Assembly (NCBI RefSeq): GCF_011766325.1
Contig: NZ_BLLG01000001.1
Location: forward strand, 496,001-560,000
Length of the DNA: 64,000 bases
Reading direction: 5' to 3'
From: Streptomyces pacificus
GTDB lineage: Bacteria > Actinomycetota > Actinomycetes > Streptomycetales > Streptomycetaceae
The translations under genes were made by a program, and so were the position numbers. Positions 55,650-62,520 of the stretch are shown one piece after another. The notes beneath the pieces were generated by a model, which was not told where the DNA came from, did not search any database, and was given only the letters and a program-made list of their open reading frames with translations. Position 1 is the first letter of the stretch; each line of letters starts with the position of its first letter.

Positions 55650-55673
55650 GCTCGGTGTCCTCACTCCTCCACT

Positions 55674-55722
55674 GGTGGCTTGCCACCATCATTCCGCACC
55701 CTTTGACCGGTGGCAAGCCACC
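55674..55722. promoter_or_regulatory. Pair of 14-bp palindromes in a divergent promoter region
   Basis: GGTGGCTTGCCACC (55674-55687) and GGTGGCAAGCCACC (55709-55722) are the same operator-like dyad with 35 bases between centres. They lie between divergent genes starting at 55649 and 55738. Identical GGTGGC/GCCACC arms in both argue for one dimeric repressor binding twice, probably the 55738 product. Confidence 0.7.
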
Positions 55723-55737
55723 TGCCACAATCTTCTT

Positions 55738-55953
55738 ATGACCAGCGAAGAGGAACGCCGACGGCAGCACCGTCACCGGCACAAGCAGCGAGTCGTGCGT
55801 GGCATCTCTGACGAGTTGGTCAACGACTTCGATGCCGCAGCTCACGCCGCAGGCAGCGACCGCAGCAACATCACACGCCAGCTATGGGAGTGGTACGTCG
55901 GATGCCCCGGCGCAAAGCTCCCAGACCGGCCGGCTGGCGGTGCCCGCGAGTAG
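55738..55953 (+). CDS. Small basic protein, possible ribbon-helix-helix-type repressor
   Basis: A 71-residue protein. A basic start (EEERRRQHRHRHKQRVVRG) leads into VRGISDELVNDFDAAAHAAG and SDRSNITRQLWEWYVG, which fits a beta-strand followed by two helices as in RHH proteins (Arc/CopG). That assignment is inference. ATG 55738 is preceded by operator palindromes, consistent with autoregulation. Confidence 0.6.
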   Translation: MTSEEERRRQHRHRHKQRVVRGISDELVNDFDAAAHAAGSDRSNITRQLWEWYVGCPGAKLPDRPAGGARE

Positions 55954-55962
55954 CCTTGCCCT

Positions 55963-56127
55963 ATGAGTGGGGGGCGTAGCGCGGCTGAGGTGAATGCGGC
56001 GATCCGGGCGCTGTGGCCGCCGGGCGCTGGCGTGCCGGTGGACCGGGAGGCGTACCACGCGCTGCTGGTGGAGTGGGCCGCGGCGGTCGCGCGGGAGCGG
56101 CAGGCCGGGCAGCGGCTCGCGGCGTAG
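55963..56127 (+). CDS. Very small phage protein
   Basis: A 54-residue helical protein (start MSGGRSAAEVNAAIRALWPP). A TAGCCT -10 (55951-55956) overlaps the previous stop and puts the start site on the ATG, so it is probably leaderless. No family recognised. Confidence 0.55.
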   Translation: MSGGRSAAEVNAAIRALWPPGAGVPVDREAYHALLVEWAAAVARERQAGQRLAA

Positions 56128-56553
56128 CTAGGGCTTCCACTTCTGCCGGTAGTTCGGGTGGTCGGCGTAGGGCAGGGCGAGCAGGCGGAGTGTGGGGCAG
56201 GGCCAGCGTTCGTTCACGCCGCCGCACGTGTAGCACTCCTCCAGATCGATGCCGTCAGGGAGTGAGTCCTGGCGGTGCTCGCGGAGGATCCGCCGCTTGG
56301 CTTCGACCTCGCGCAGCACGCGGGCCGGGTCATGGCGGGCGATGTGCCGGGCAACGGGCCCGTCGTCAGCAGCCTGGGGGCGTACCTCAGTAACGCCCTC
56401 GTCCATGCCGTCGATGATGACCCACCGACCGTCGTACTCCTCGCGGTGGTGAGCAGTCCATCGGCCGCTCGCGTCGTCGTCCCAACATGCCTGACGCGCC
56501 GCATCCGCTTCCTCGTCGTACTGCTCCCGGAGGAACTGCACCAGGTCGTTCAC
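56128..56553 (-). CDS. DUF6221 family protein
   Basis: A 141-residue protein (start MNDLVQFLREQYDEEADAAR). The Trp-rich segment GRWTAHHREEY, AKRRILREH and the C-terminal CPTLRLLALPYADHPNY are features of DUF6221, common in actinophages and integrative elements. GTG 56553 follows CAGGAGA. Cysteines near residue 118 may bind metal. Function unknown. Confidence 0.8.
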   Translation of the reverse strand: MNDLVQFLREQYDEEADAARQACWDDDASGRWTAHHREEYDGRWVIIDGMDEGVTEVRPQAADDGPVARHIARHDPARVLREVEAKRRILREHRQDSLPDGIDLEECYTCGGVNERWPCPTLRLLALPYADHPNYRQKWKP

Positions 56554-56693
56554 GTATGTCTCCTGTTCCGTCCCCGCCCGTCGGGTGCTGTCCCGTGTGG
56601 GGCCGGCGGGCGGGCCCGGGTAGAGCAGCCACTGACACCCCCAGTGTGGCAGGCGCGGCTGACAGTCGAGTTGAAGTGGTTCGGGCATCCCTC

Positions 56694-56752
56694 TTGCCAA
56701 CTTCGCCGTACGTACGGCATAGTGGGGTCATCGCACAGGGAGGGAGCCCAAA
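56694..56752 (+). promoter_or_regulatory. Duplicated promoter/operator block, copy 1
   Basis: TTGCCA (56694-56699) and CATAGT (56718-56723) with an 18-base spacer that contains a perfect 14-bp palindrome GCCGTACGTACGGC (56705-56718). The following leader GGGGTCATCGCACA runs to GGAGGGAGCCCAAAATG. The same block occurs at 59185. Confidence 0.75.
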
Positions 56753-57277
56753 ATGACCACCATCACCGCCACCGTCGCCGCCGTCGAGGCCCGCGTCACC
56801 GTCGCCACCATCCGCACCTGGTGCCGCCGCGGCGTCATCGCCGCCACCAAGACCGCCGGCCGCTGGATCATCGAAGCCGCCTCCCTCGCCCACCGCATCG
56901 CCATCGGCGCCATGAAGGCCACCAAGAAGCCGGCCGCCAAGGTCGTGTACTCCGTCGAGACGATGACCGCGATCGGCGGCAGCCGCTGGCAGCGCGGCAG
57001 CATGGACCGCGTCTACCTCGGCGACTACGCGACCGTCCCCGGCCTGGAGCTCGACCACTACAACACCGGCCGGATCTACAGCGCCAGCCTCGACGGCAGC
57101 GGCATCAGCAACGCGGAAGCCGGCCGGCTCGCCACCGCCGTCGACAAGGTCTACTTCGACGCCACCGACGGCAAGGTCTACATCAAGTGGGGCTGGGGCA
57201 ACCCGCGCTCCCTCGACCGCGACCAGATCGCCGCCCGCATCTTCGGCGCTGTCCGCGCCGCGATCGCCGCCCTCTGA
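56753..57277 (+). CDS. Phage HTH protein (MerR/excisionase-like N-terminus)
   Basis: A 174-residue protein. The first 50 residues read as a MerR/excisionase-like helix-turn-helix (RVTVATIRTWCRRGVIAA then GRWIIEAASLAHRI). Lys/Ala linker KATKKPAAK follows, then an about 110-residue Gly/Tyr/Asp-rich domain of unknown fold. It might control the duplicated promoter ahead of it. Low pI N-terminus argues for DNA binding; no catalytic motif. Confidence 0.7.
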   Translation: MTTITATVAAVEARVTVATIRTWCRRGVIAATKTAGRWIIEAASLAHRIAIGAMKATKKPAAKVVYSVETMTAIGGSRWQRGSMDRVYLGDYATVPGLELDHYNTGRIYSASLDGSGISNAEAGRLATAVDKVYFDATDGKVYIKWGWGNPRSLDRDQIAARIFGAVRAAIAAL

Positions 57278-57313
57278 CCAATCACACCCACGACCCGTAA
57301 GAGAGGCATCTCC

Positions 57314-57883
57314 ATGACGACCACGACCGTGTACGGCACCTGGTGCAGCCGCGTCAGCTCCTACAGCACCAGCCCCGACGCCGACGTCCTCGACTACATC
57401 AGGGGCGGCGACACCGACTGGCGGACCCGCCTCGACCAGAGCGGTGCGCTCGCGCAGATCCAGGGCGCCTACCGCGCCGCCATCGACGCCGTCCTCCCGC
57501 CCGACATCAGCCTGTGCGGTGACGAGTTCGTCGGCCCCGCGGTCCCCGAGCAGGGAGAGTTCGACGGATACCCGGTCGACGACGACGGGCGGCTCGACTT
57601 CGCCGCGATGGTGGAGGAGATCGACCTTGAGCCGATCGTCGAGCGGTACGAGCCTCTCACTCTGGAGGAGATCGGCCGCGTCGAGATGGGGTCGCAGGCG
57701 GAGGACCCGGCGAAGGCCGCATCGAAGATGATGTCCCGCCTGAAGGTGAAGCCGGCCTACGGCTACCACCCCCACCCCGACTCCGGCCGCCCGCAGGCCC
57801 TGTACCGGGCGGGCGACGTCCGGGACGCGCTCGCCCAGCGTCCCGGACGCGGCACACGCACCGACCTGAAGGCCGCCGAGTGA
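57314..57883 (+). CDS. Phage hypothetical protein
   Basis: A 189-residue acidic soluble protein (start MTTTTVYGTWCSRVSSYSTS). The C-terminal quarter is basic (SRLKVKPAYGYHPHPDSGRPQ, TDLKAAE) and may bind nucleic acid. Not recognised. GAGAGG precedes the start; it follows the HTH gene by 36 bases and is likely co-transcribed. Confidence 0.65.
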   Translation: MTTTTVYGTWCSRVSSYSTSPDADVLDYIRGGDTDWRTRLDQSGALAQIQGAYRAAIDAVLPPDISLCGDEFVGPAVPEQGEFDGYPVDDDGRLDFAAMVEEIDLEPIVERYEPLTLEEIGRVEMGSQAEDPAKAASKMMSRLKVKPAYGYHPHPDSGRPQALYRAGDVRDALAQRPGRGTRTDLKAAE

Positions 57884-57993
57884 CCGATAGGAGCAAGCCC
57901 GACACGGGCACCGGGCGCCCCGGCCGATACGGCCGGGGCTGGCCCCATACACCGGACCGGAAAGGATCCAAGGCCACCTCATGTCCAGTCTGA
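57880..57993 (+). CDS. Possible 37-residue coupled ORF
   Basis: GTG 57880 overlaps the previous stop (GTGA) and the frame ends inside the next gene, so all three could be translationally coupled. The product is basic (start MTDRSKPDTGTGRPGRYGRG). It has no family match and could be chance. Confidence 0.3.
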   Translation: MTDRSKPDTGTGRPGRYGRGWPHTPDRKGSKATSCPV

Positions 57994-58283
57994 TGCTTGG
58001 TGCGGGGATCGCACTTCTTGTGGTCGCATCAGCGGCTGCGGCCGCCGGACGGCTTCCCGCCTACCGCGCGTATGGCGTCCTGTCTATCTCCCAAGTGCTG
58101 ACCGGCACGGCCGGCTTCATCCAGGGGAACACGACAGCGGCTTCCATTTCGGCGGCTGCGGCCGCCTACACCGCCTGGGAATGGTGGAGCGGCGGCGGAG
58201 ACGGCGACATCAAGCGCCGCCGACGCCAATGGTCCCGCCACTTCCGTGGCGTCCGGCGCACTGCCCCAGCAGGCAGCCAGTGA
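57981..58283 (+). CDS. Small phage membrane protein
   Basis: A 100-residue protein with hydrophobic segments near residues 4-24 and 32-66, then a basic tail (DIKRRRRQWSRHFRG) that should be cytoplasmic. The stop overlaps the next start (GTGA). Function unknown. Confidence 0.6.
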   Translation: MSSLMLGAGIALLVVASAAAAAGRLPAYRAYGVLSISQVLTGTAGFIQGNTTAASISAAAAAYTAWEWWSGGGDGDIKRRRRQWSRHFRGVRRTAPAGSQ

Positions 58284-59155
58284 ACGTGCGCGCCCCTCAG
58301 TTGCCGAAACTGCGCGACCAGACGCTTCGGTTCCTCGACGACCCCCAGTCGGCGCTGCGGTCCGGGACGAGCAGTGGCATCCAGCCCGGCCTCGACGCGC
58401 TCGCCAGCCAGCTGAGGGCCGCTGACCTGTATTGGGTCACTGAGGATATGGCGGCCCTCGCGGTGTCAGCTGGCTCCCAGCTCGCCGCCGCCCGGTGGAC
58501 GGTCGCGGACCGACCCTCACCGATCGGCCTGGCGATGTTCGACGGTGGCATCAGCACGATTGACGCTCGGGGCGCGCAGATTCCCGTGGAAGGGGTCGCG
58601 TGGGGGCCGTATGACGGGGAGTGCATGGTCTGGCTGCTGTTGTCCCGCCGCCGCCTGATCGCGGAGATGACCCGTACCGACATTCAGCTGATTGAGGAGG
58701 AGACTCCGCCGCTGATTCCGGTGTACGGGTTCACGATCCCACTGACCGGTGAGGCGCTGCCGATGGCTGAGCTGGATGTCGGGGACTGCCCGCTGATCGT
58801 GATGCAGGCGCTGGCCGCATCGTGGCTTCTGATGCAGCAGCCCAACCTCGTCGAACGTGCCACGCTGCCAGCGGACAAGACAGTCGCCCGCTCATACCGG
58901 CGCGCGCAGCGGCCGGTACCTGATGTGACGCTTGTGGACCTACGCCGTCATTACGTTCCCGACACCGCTGAGCCGAATGGTGACGGGGCCGGTAGCCGGT
59001 ACCGGCACCGGTGGGTCGTGTCCGGGCATTGGCGGGATCAGGCGCACGGGCCCGGCCGGTCGCTGCGTCGGCGGACGTGGGTGCCGACGTATGTGAAAGG
59101 GCCTGATGGTGCTCCGCTCCTGGTGGCGGAGAAGGTCAATGTGTGGCGTCGGTGA
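58280..59155 (+). CDS. Conserved mobile-element protein
   Basis: A 291-residue soluble protein starting at GTG 58280, coupled to the membrane protein. The C-terminal part HRWVVSGHWRDQAHGP and WVPTYVKGPDGAPLLVAEKV resembles a C-terminal motif seen in hypothetical proteins of actinobacterial phages and plasmids. No activity is known. Confidence 0.7.
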   Translation: MNVRAPQLPKLRDQTLRFLDDPQSALRSGTSSGIQPGLDALASQLRAADLYWVTEDMAALAVSAGSQLAAARWTVADRPSPIGLAMFDGGISTIDARGAQIPVEGVAWGPYDGECMVWLLLSRRRLIAEMTRTDIQLIEEETPPLIPVYGFTIPLTGEALPMAELDVGDCPLIVMQALAASWLLMQQPNLVERATLPADKTVARSYRRAQRPVPDVTLVDLRRHYVPDTAEPNGDGAGSRYRHRWVVSGHWRDQAHGPGRSLRRRTWVPTYVKGPDGAPLLVAEKVNVWRR

Positions 59156-59184
59156 GGGCGCAGACGTGTCGTGGGCCGACCCCC

Positions 59185-59243
59185 TTGACGACTTCGCCGT
59201 ACGTACGGCATAGTGGGGTCATCGCACAGACAAGGAGCCCAAA
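59185..59243 (+). promoter_or_regulatory. Duplicated promoter/operator block, copy 2
   Basis: TTGACG (59185-59190), 18-base spacer with GCCGTACGTACGGC (59196-59209), and CATAGT (59209-59214), then GGGGTCATCGCACA and AAGGAGCCCAAAATG. Nearly identical to copy 1 from the -35 to the start codon. Confidence 0.75.
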
Positions 59244-59540
59244 ATGACACACCCCGCCAGCCCCGCCGTCGAGTACCAGCTCTCCACCCACGGCACATGG
59301 TCACCCACCTACACGACGCACAAGGCCACGGTCTACGCCTCACTGCCGGGCCGACTCCCGAAGGTCGTGGCCGTCGGCACGTGCAGGCTGCGGCGCACGG
59401 GCGAGCCCCTCACCGTGGACATCCCGGACTGGGAGCCCGGCTACGACTGGGACCGGCTCTCGACCGGCATGGGCCCCGGAGAGTGGGTGTGCACCCCCGA
59501 GTGGGTCGGTGACGGGCCGGCCCCGGTGCCCGGCCCGTAG
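59244..59540 (+). CDS. Small phage protein under the duplicated promoter
   Basis: A 98-residue protein (start MTHPASPAVEYQLSTHGTWS) rich in Trp, Pro and Thr, probably a small beta-fold. It shares only the promoter with the HTH gene, not coding sequence. A strong terminator follows directly. Function unknown. Confidence 0.65.
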   Translation: MTHPASPAVEYQLSTHGTWSPTYTTHKATVYASLPGRLPKVVAVGTCRLRRTGEPLTVDIPDWEPGYDWDRLSTGMGPGEWVCTPEWVGDGPAPVPGP

Positions 59541-59550
59541 GCGAATAACG

Positions 59551-59580
59551 AGAGCCCCACCCGAATCCGGGTGGGGCTCT
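59551..59580 (+). terminator. Strong terminator
   Basis: A perfect 13-bp stem AGAGCCCCACCCG/CGGGTGGGGCTCT with loop AATC, ten bases after the stop of the preceding gene. Confidence 0.88.
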
Positions 59581-59588
59581 TCGCGCGT

Positions 59589-59659
59589 ATCCCCGCTGAC
59601 GCGGGGAGCAAGGTGCAACACCCCTGAAGCTGGGGCCATCCCCGCTGACGCGGGGAGCA
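59589..59659. repeat. Two type I-E CRISPR-like repeat cores / hairpins
   Basis: The 22-base sequence starting ATCCCCGCTGACGCGGGGAG occurs perfectly at 59589-59610 and 59638-59659. It equals the E. coli type I-E repeat core at 20 of 22 positions. The intervening 27 bases are shorter than a normal 32-base spacer (period 49, not 61) and themselves contain CCCC...GGGG. No cas genes are present. It may be a degenerate mini-array or a set of structured RNA hairpins. Confidence 0.5.
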
Positions 59660-59756
59660 GGCCTCCACTATGGCACACCGCTCTGACGGGACGCAGCCGA
59701 GCGCACGAGCGCCCGCCCGTCGAGCGCGACCCTGCTCGCCGCTGACCGCACAGCAG

Positions 59757-59797
59757 AAGGCCCCCACCGCCCTGCGCTCGGCAGGGGGTGGGGGCTT
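59757..59797 (-). terminator. Terminator of the RapZ-C-like gene
   Basis: CCCCCACC and GGTGGGGG arms, with AAG/CTT extension, lie 10 to 50 bases downstream of the leftward gene at 59807. Confidence 0.65.
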
Positions 59798-59806
59798 GTG
59801 TCTGGG

Positions 59807-60259
59807 TCAGGACTTCTGTGCCGACGGCAGGACGGGATGGTCGATATGGTGGTGTTCCACCTCGACGCCGTATTCGCCGCTCCAGGCCGTCCAGACCTCG
59901 CGTGCGACGGCTTCAGCGACCGCGACGCTCCTATGCCTGCCCCCCTGGCACGCGACGGTGAGGCGAGCCAGGCGACCTACGGGCACCTCGTCGGCCAAGG
60001 CGCGGAGCTGCACGGCGGCCCGGCTGATGATCTCCCGGGCGCCGGGGGTGGCGAGGACGTGGGCACGGACTGCCTCGTCGAGGCCTGTGAGGTATCGCAT
60101 GGCGGGGTCCTCGGCCGGGTTGCGCAGTGCACGTCGCAGGTCGAGGTAGAGCCCGTCGGTGACAAGGTCGTGGGAGCCATCGTGGCGGGCGCCGATGGAG
60201 CGGATGACAGCGGTGACGGGGCCGGTGCCGTCGAGGTGTGTGGTCTGCATGTCGACCAC
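59807..60259 (-). CDS. RapZ C-terminal domain-like protein
   Basis: A 150-residue protein corresponding to the C-terminal domain of RapZ (YvcJ) alone, without the N-terminal Walker ATPase. The signature LTVACQGGRHRSVAVAEAVA is intact, and DGLYLDLRRALRNPAED matches the upstream conserved block. In E. coli this domain binds small RNAs and the metabolite GlcN6P. The start is uncertain: GTG 60259 or ATG 60250. Location between late and early phage genes suggests a phage function. Confidence 0.8.
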   Translation of the reverse strand: MVDMQTTHLDGTGPVTAVIRSIGARHDGSHDLVTDGLYLDLRRALRNPAEDPAMRYLTGLDEAVRAHVLATPGAREIISRAAVQLRALADEVPVGRLARLTVACQGGRHRSVAVAEAVAREVWTAWSGEYGVEVEHHHIDHPVLPSAQKS

Positions 60260-60363
60260 GATCCCGGCCCCGTGACGGCCCCGGTAGGGGTTGCCTGTTG
60301 CGTCTTGGTGCCCGTCTGTCCGCGATGATCAGGTGAGTAGGCCGCAGCGCACGGACCACCATC

Positions 60364-60618
60364 TCAGCGGGCCGCCAGCTGATACAGCGACAGGCCCAGC
60401 CCCACCACCGCGACCAGCGCGGCCACCGACGGCAGGGGCCACCGGGCCCGCTCTAGCAGCTCGATCCGCTGCTCGAGCTTGTCGATATCCGCCTCCGTCT
60501 GAGACGTCCGCTGCAGCGCGGTGTCCAGCCGGCCGCCCAGTGCGGCGAATCCTGCGACCACCTCGCCGCGCAGCCGCTCGAGCTCCAGCGCCACCTGGTG
60601 CTGCTCCGGCGGGGTCAC
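60364..60618 (-). CDS. Coiled-coil membrane protein of lysis cassette
   Basis: An 84-residue protein. A long amphipathic helix (residues 8-60) with LxxRxxE heptads is followed by one C-terminal membrane helix (residues 63-80). GTG 60618 overlaps the holin stop (GTGA). The layout resembles XhlA-type lysis accessory proteins. Confidence 0.65.
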   Translation of the reverse strand: MTPPEQHQVALELERLRGEVVAGFAALGGRLDTALQRTSQTEADIDKLEQRIELLERARWPLPSVAALVAVVGLGLSLYQLAAR

Positions 60619-60845
60619 GTCCGGCCCGCGGACTCGGTGATGCCCGGACCGGGCTGACCCGTGCCGGATGCGGCGATGGCGGTGAGCAGGGCGAGGGCTG
60701 CGGCGAGTCCGCCGACGGACGCGGCTTGGGCCCAGTCGACGTCGAGGATGCCGAGGCCGTCGGCGCTCGCCACGCCGAGGGTGCCCTGGGCGAAGGTGCG
60801 GATCATCCGCTCGGCGGTGGCCCTCCAGAACGCGGAAGTGAACAC
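60615..60845 (-). CDS. Phage holin (r1t type)
   Basis: A 76-residue protein with an N-terminal amphipathic start (MFTSAFWRATAERMIRTFAQ), an internal weakly hydrophobic segment and a membrane helix at about residues 42-62 (ASVGGLAAALALLTAIA). This matches the r1t holin family that permits endolysin release. It follows the endolysin gene by 15 bases. Confidence 0.8.
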   Translation of the reverse strand: MFTSAFWRATAERMIRTFAQGTLGVASADGLGILDVDWAQAASVGGLAAALALLTAIAASGTGQPGPGITESAGRT

Positions 60846-60860
60846 GTGGTCTCCGATCGA

Positions 60861-61961
60861 TCAGTTGGTGACGGTGAAGCCGCGGCGGGCGGCGAGCTTC
60901 TTCAGGGATGCGGCTCCGGGGATGCCGTCGGCCGCCGTGCCTCGGTAGCCGCAGCGTCGCTGCCAGGCGGCGTAGGCGGTGCGGGTGGCGGTGCCGGCGT
61001 GCCCGTCGAGATATGCCTTGGAGAGCAGGCCCTCGTCGATGAGGGCGACCTCGACAGTGCGCACGCCGCTGTAGGACACGGGTGTGCCACGCTTCGGCGG
61101 GTCGGCCCGAAACGCGGCTTGCAGCCGGGACAGGTCGACGACCGGCTTCTTCGGCTTCGGCAGAGGCTTCGGCGCCGTGGTCTTGCCGGGGATCTTCAGC
61201 TCCTGCCCTGGCACGATCCGGTACGGGCTCTTGAGCCGGTTGGCCTTGGCGATGTCCTTCCACGGCACCCCGAGTTCCCGGCCGACCGCGGACAGGGTGT
61301 CGCCGGCCTCCACGGTGTACGGGCCGCCCACCGCCGCCGGCTGCTCGGGCTGTGCGGGCTCCGGGTCCACGGCGAGCCGGTCACCGATCCGGTCCCGCAG
61401 CGAGTCCATGGTGAAGCCGCGCGGGTCGATCTTCCCCGGCTGCCACTCCAGATGCCCGATCACCGACCGGGGCCCCCACCCGTGGTACCGGCAGACAGCG
61501 GCAGCCGCCCGCTCGATCGCCTCCAACTGGGCCTGTGGCCAGGGGTCTTTGCCGTCGCCGAGGTTCTCGCACTCGAACCCGTAGAAGTGCGCGTTGCCGT
61601 CCGTGTCCGCATCGTCGTCGCGGGGCCGGGCCGGGGTCTCGGCGATGACGGCGCGCAGGACGTCGCCGTCTCCGGGCCCGGCATGGTTCGCCCTGCCGTA
61701 CCCGACCAGGTAGATCGTGCCGTCCTTCGCGACGACGACGTGACACAGCGGGCCGGGCAGGCCGCTGTAGCCGGTCCGGCAGATGTCCACGGTCCGCTGC
61801 GTCCCGGACGTCACCGTGTGGTGGACCATCACCCCGTGCACGGGCCCCCACGGGCCCCTGCTGTTCCGGTTGTGGGTGCGCCAGTTGCCGACCTCCACCA
61901 CGGTCAGGCCCTCAGCGCGCAGGATGTCTACCAGCGTCTGCGCTGGCATCGGGGGAGCCAT
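60861..61961 (-). CDS. Endolysin: amidase with LysM and peptidoglycan-binding domains
   Basis: A 366-residue enzyme. Residues about 35-185 form an N-acetylmuramoyl-L-alanine amidase (type 2) with zinc ligands in VMVHHTVTS and GHLEWQPGKIDPR; a LysM domain follows (YTVEAGDTLSAVGRELGV, near 215-260), then a C-terminal peptidoglycan-binding domain (RTAYAAWQRRCGYRG). No signal peptide, as expected with a holin. ATG 61961 follows GGAGG. Confidence 0.92.
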   Translation of the reverse strand: MAPPMPAQTLVDILRAEGLTVVEVGNWRTHNRNSRGPWGPVHGVMVHHTVTSGTQRTVDICRTGYSGLPGPLCHVVVAKDGTIYLVGYGRANHAGPGDGDVLRAVIAETPARPRDDDADTDGNAHFYGFECENLGDGKDPWPQAQLEAIERAAAAVCRYHGWGPRSVIGHLEWQPGKIDPRGFTMDSLRDRIGDRLAVDPEPAQPEQPAAVGGPYTVEAGDTLSAVGRELGVPWKDIAKANRLKSPYRIVPGQELKIPGKTTAPKPLPKPKKPVVDLSRLQAAFRADPPKRGTPVSYSGVRTVEVALIDEGLLSKAYLDGHAGTATRTAYAAWQRRCGYRGTAADGIPGAASLKKLAARRGFTVTN

Positions 61962-61982
61962 CAGGGGGCCTCCAGACATGAG

Positions 61983-62006
61983 GTGCCCCGGGCCGGCCCG
62001 GGGCAC
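61983..62006 (-). terminator. Hairpin between endolysin and upstream gene
   Basis: GTGCCCCGGG-CCGG-CCCGGGGCAC is a perfect 24-base palindrome just upstream of the endolysin start, likely a terminator or attenuator in the late operon. Confidence 0.6.
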
Positions 62007-62015
62007 AGTGGATGG

Positions 62016-62510
62016 TCAGCAGGCGGGTGCGCCGGTCCAGCGGCGTACCGTCAGCCGCCCGTATCCGGCATCCACCGTGAGCGTGTCGCCCGACACCCAC
62101 GCGGTGGAGTGCGCGTCCGCGCGCAGCACGATCACGATCCGATGCCCCGCAGGCCAGTCCTGCGGCACCTGGTACACGTCGGTGATCGCGAGCGGCATGT
62201 GATGCCGGTCCGGGGGCACGTTGTCGCCGCAGCTGGTGCCGATGCGCCACCACGGGCCCGCCGAGCCCTGCCCGTCGTCGACGTCGTAGGCCCACAAATG
62301 CCAGCCCACACCCACCGTGTAGCCGACATCGGACGTGACGCGGGCGCGGGCGTCGACGTCCAGGACATCCCCGGCCGCCACCGGCACCACCAGCCGCAGC
62401 ATCGTCCGCCACGTCGTCGTCACCAGATCCACCGGCAGACTGGACGCCACCACCTCGGTAGTGGAATGCAGACCCGCCAGAGACAGCCCGCCCGTACTCA
62501 GGATGGTCAC
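62016..62510 (-). CDS. Phage tail-associated hypothetical protein
   Basis: A 164-residue beta-rich protein (start VTILSTGGLSLAGLHSTTEV) ending TVRRWTGAPAC. GTG 62510 follows AGAGGTG. It lies between the glycine-rich tail protein and endolysin, a usual site for tail or receptor-binding accessory proteins; carbohydrate binding is a guess. Confidence 0.6.
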   Translation of the reverse strand: MTILSTGGLSLAGLHSTTEVVASSLPVDLVTTTWRTMLRLVVPVAAGDVLDVDARARVTSDVGYTVGVGWHLWAYDVDDGQGSAGPWWRIGTSCGDNVPPDRHHMPLAITDVYQVPQDWPAGHRIVIVLRADAHSTAWVSGDTLTVDAGYGRLTVRRWTGAPAC

Positions 62511-62520
62511 GACTACACCT

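Noticed and set aside
59589..59659. A functional CRISPR array
   Set aside because: Only two repeat cores, non-standard period, no leader and no cas genes in the window; reported as repeat-like instead.
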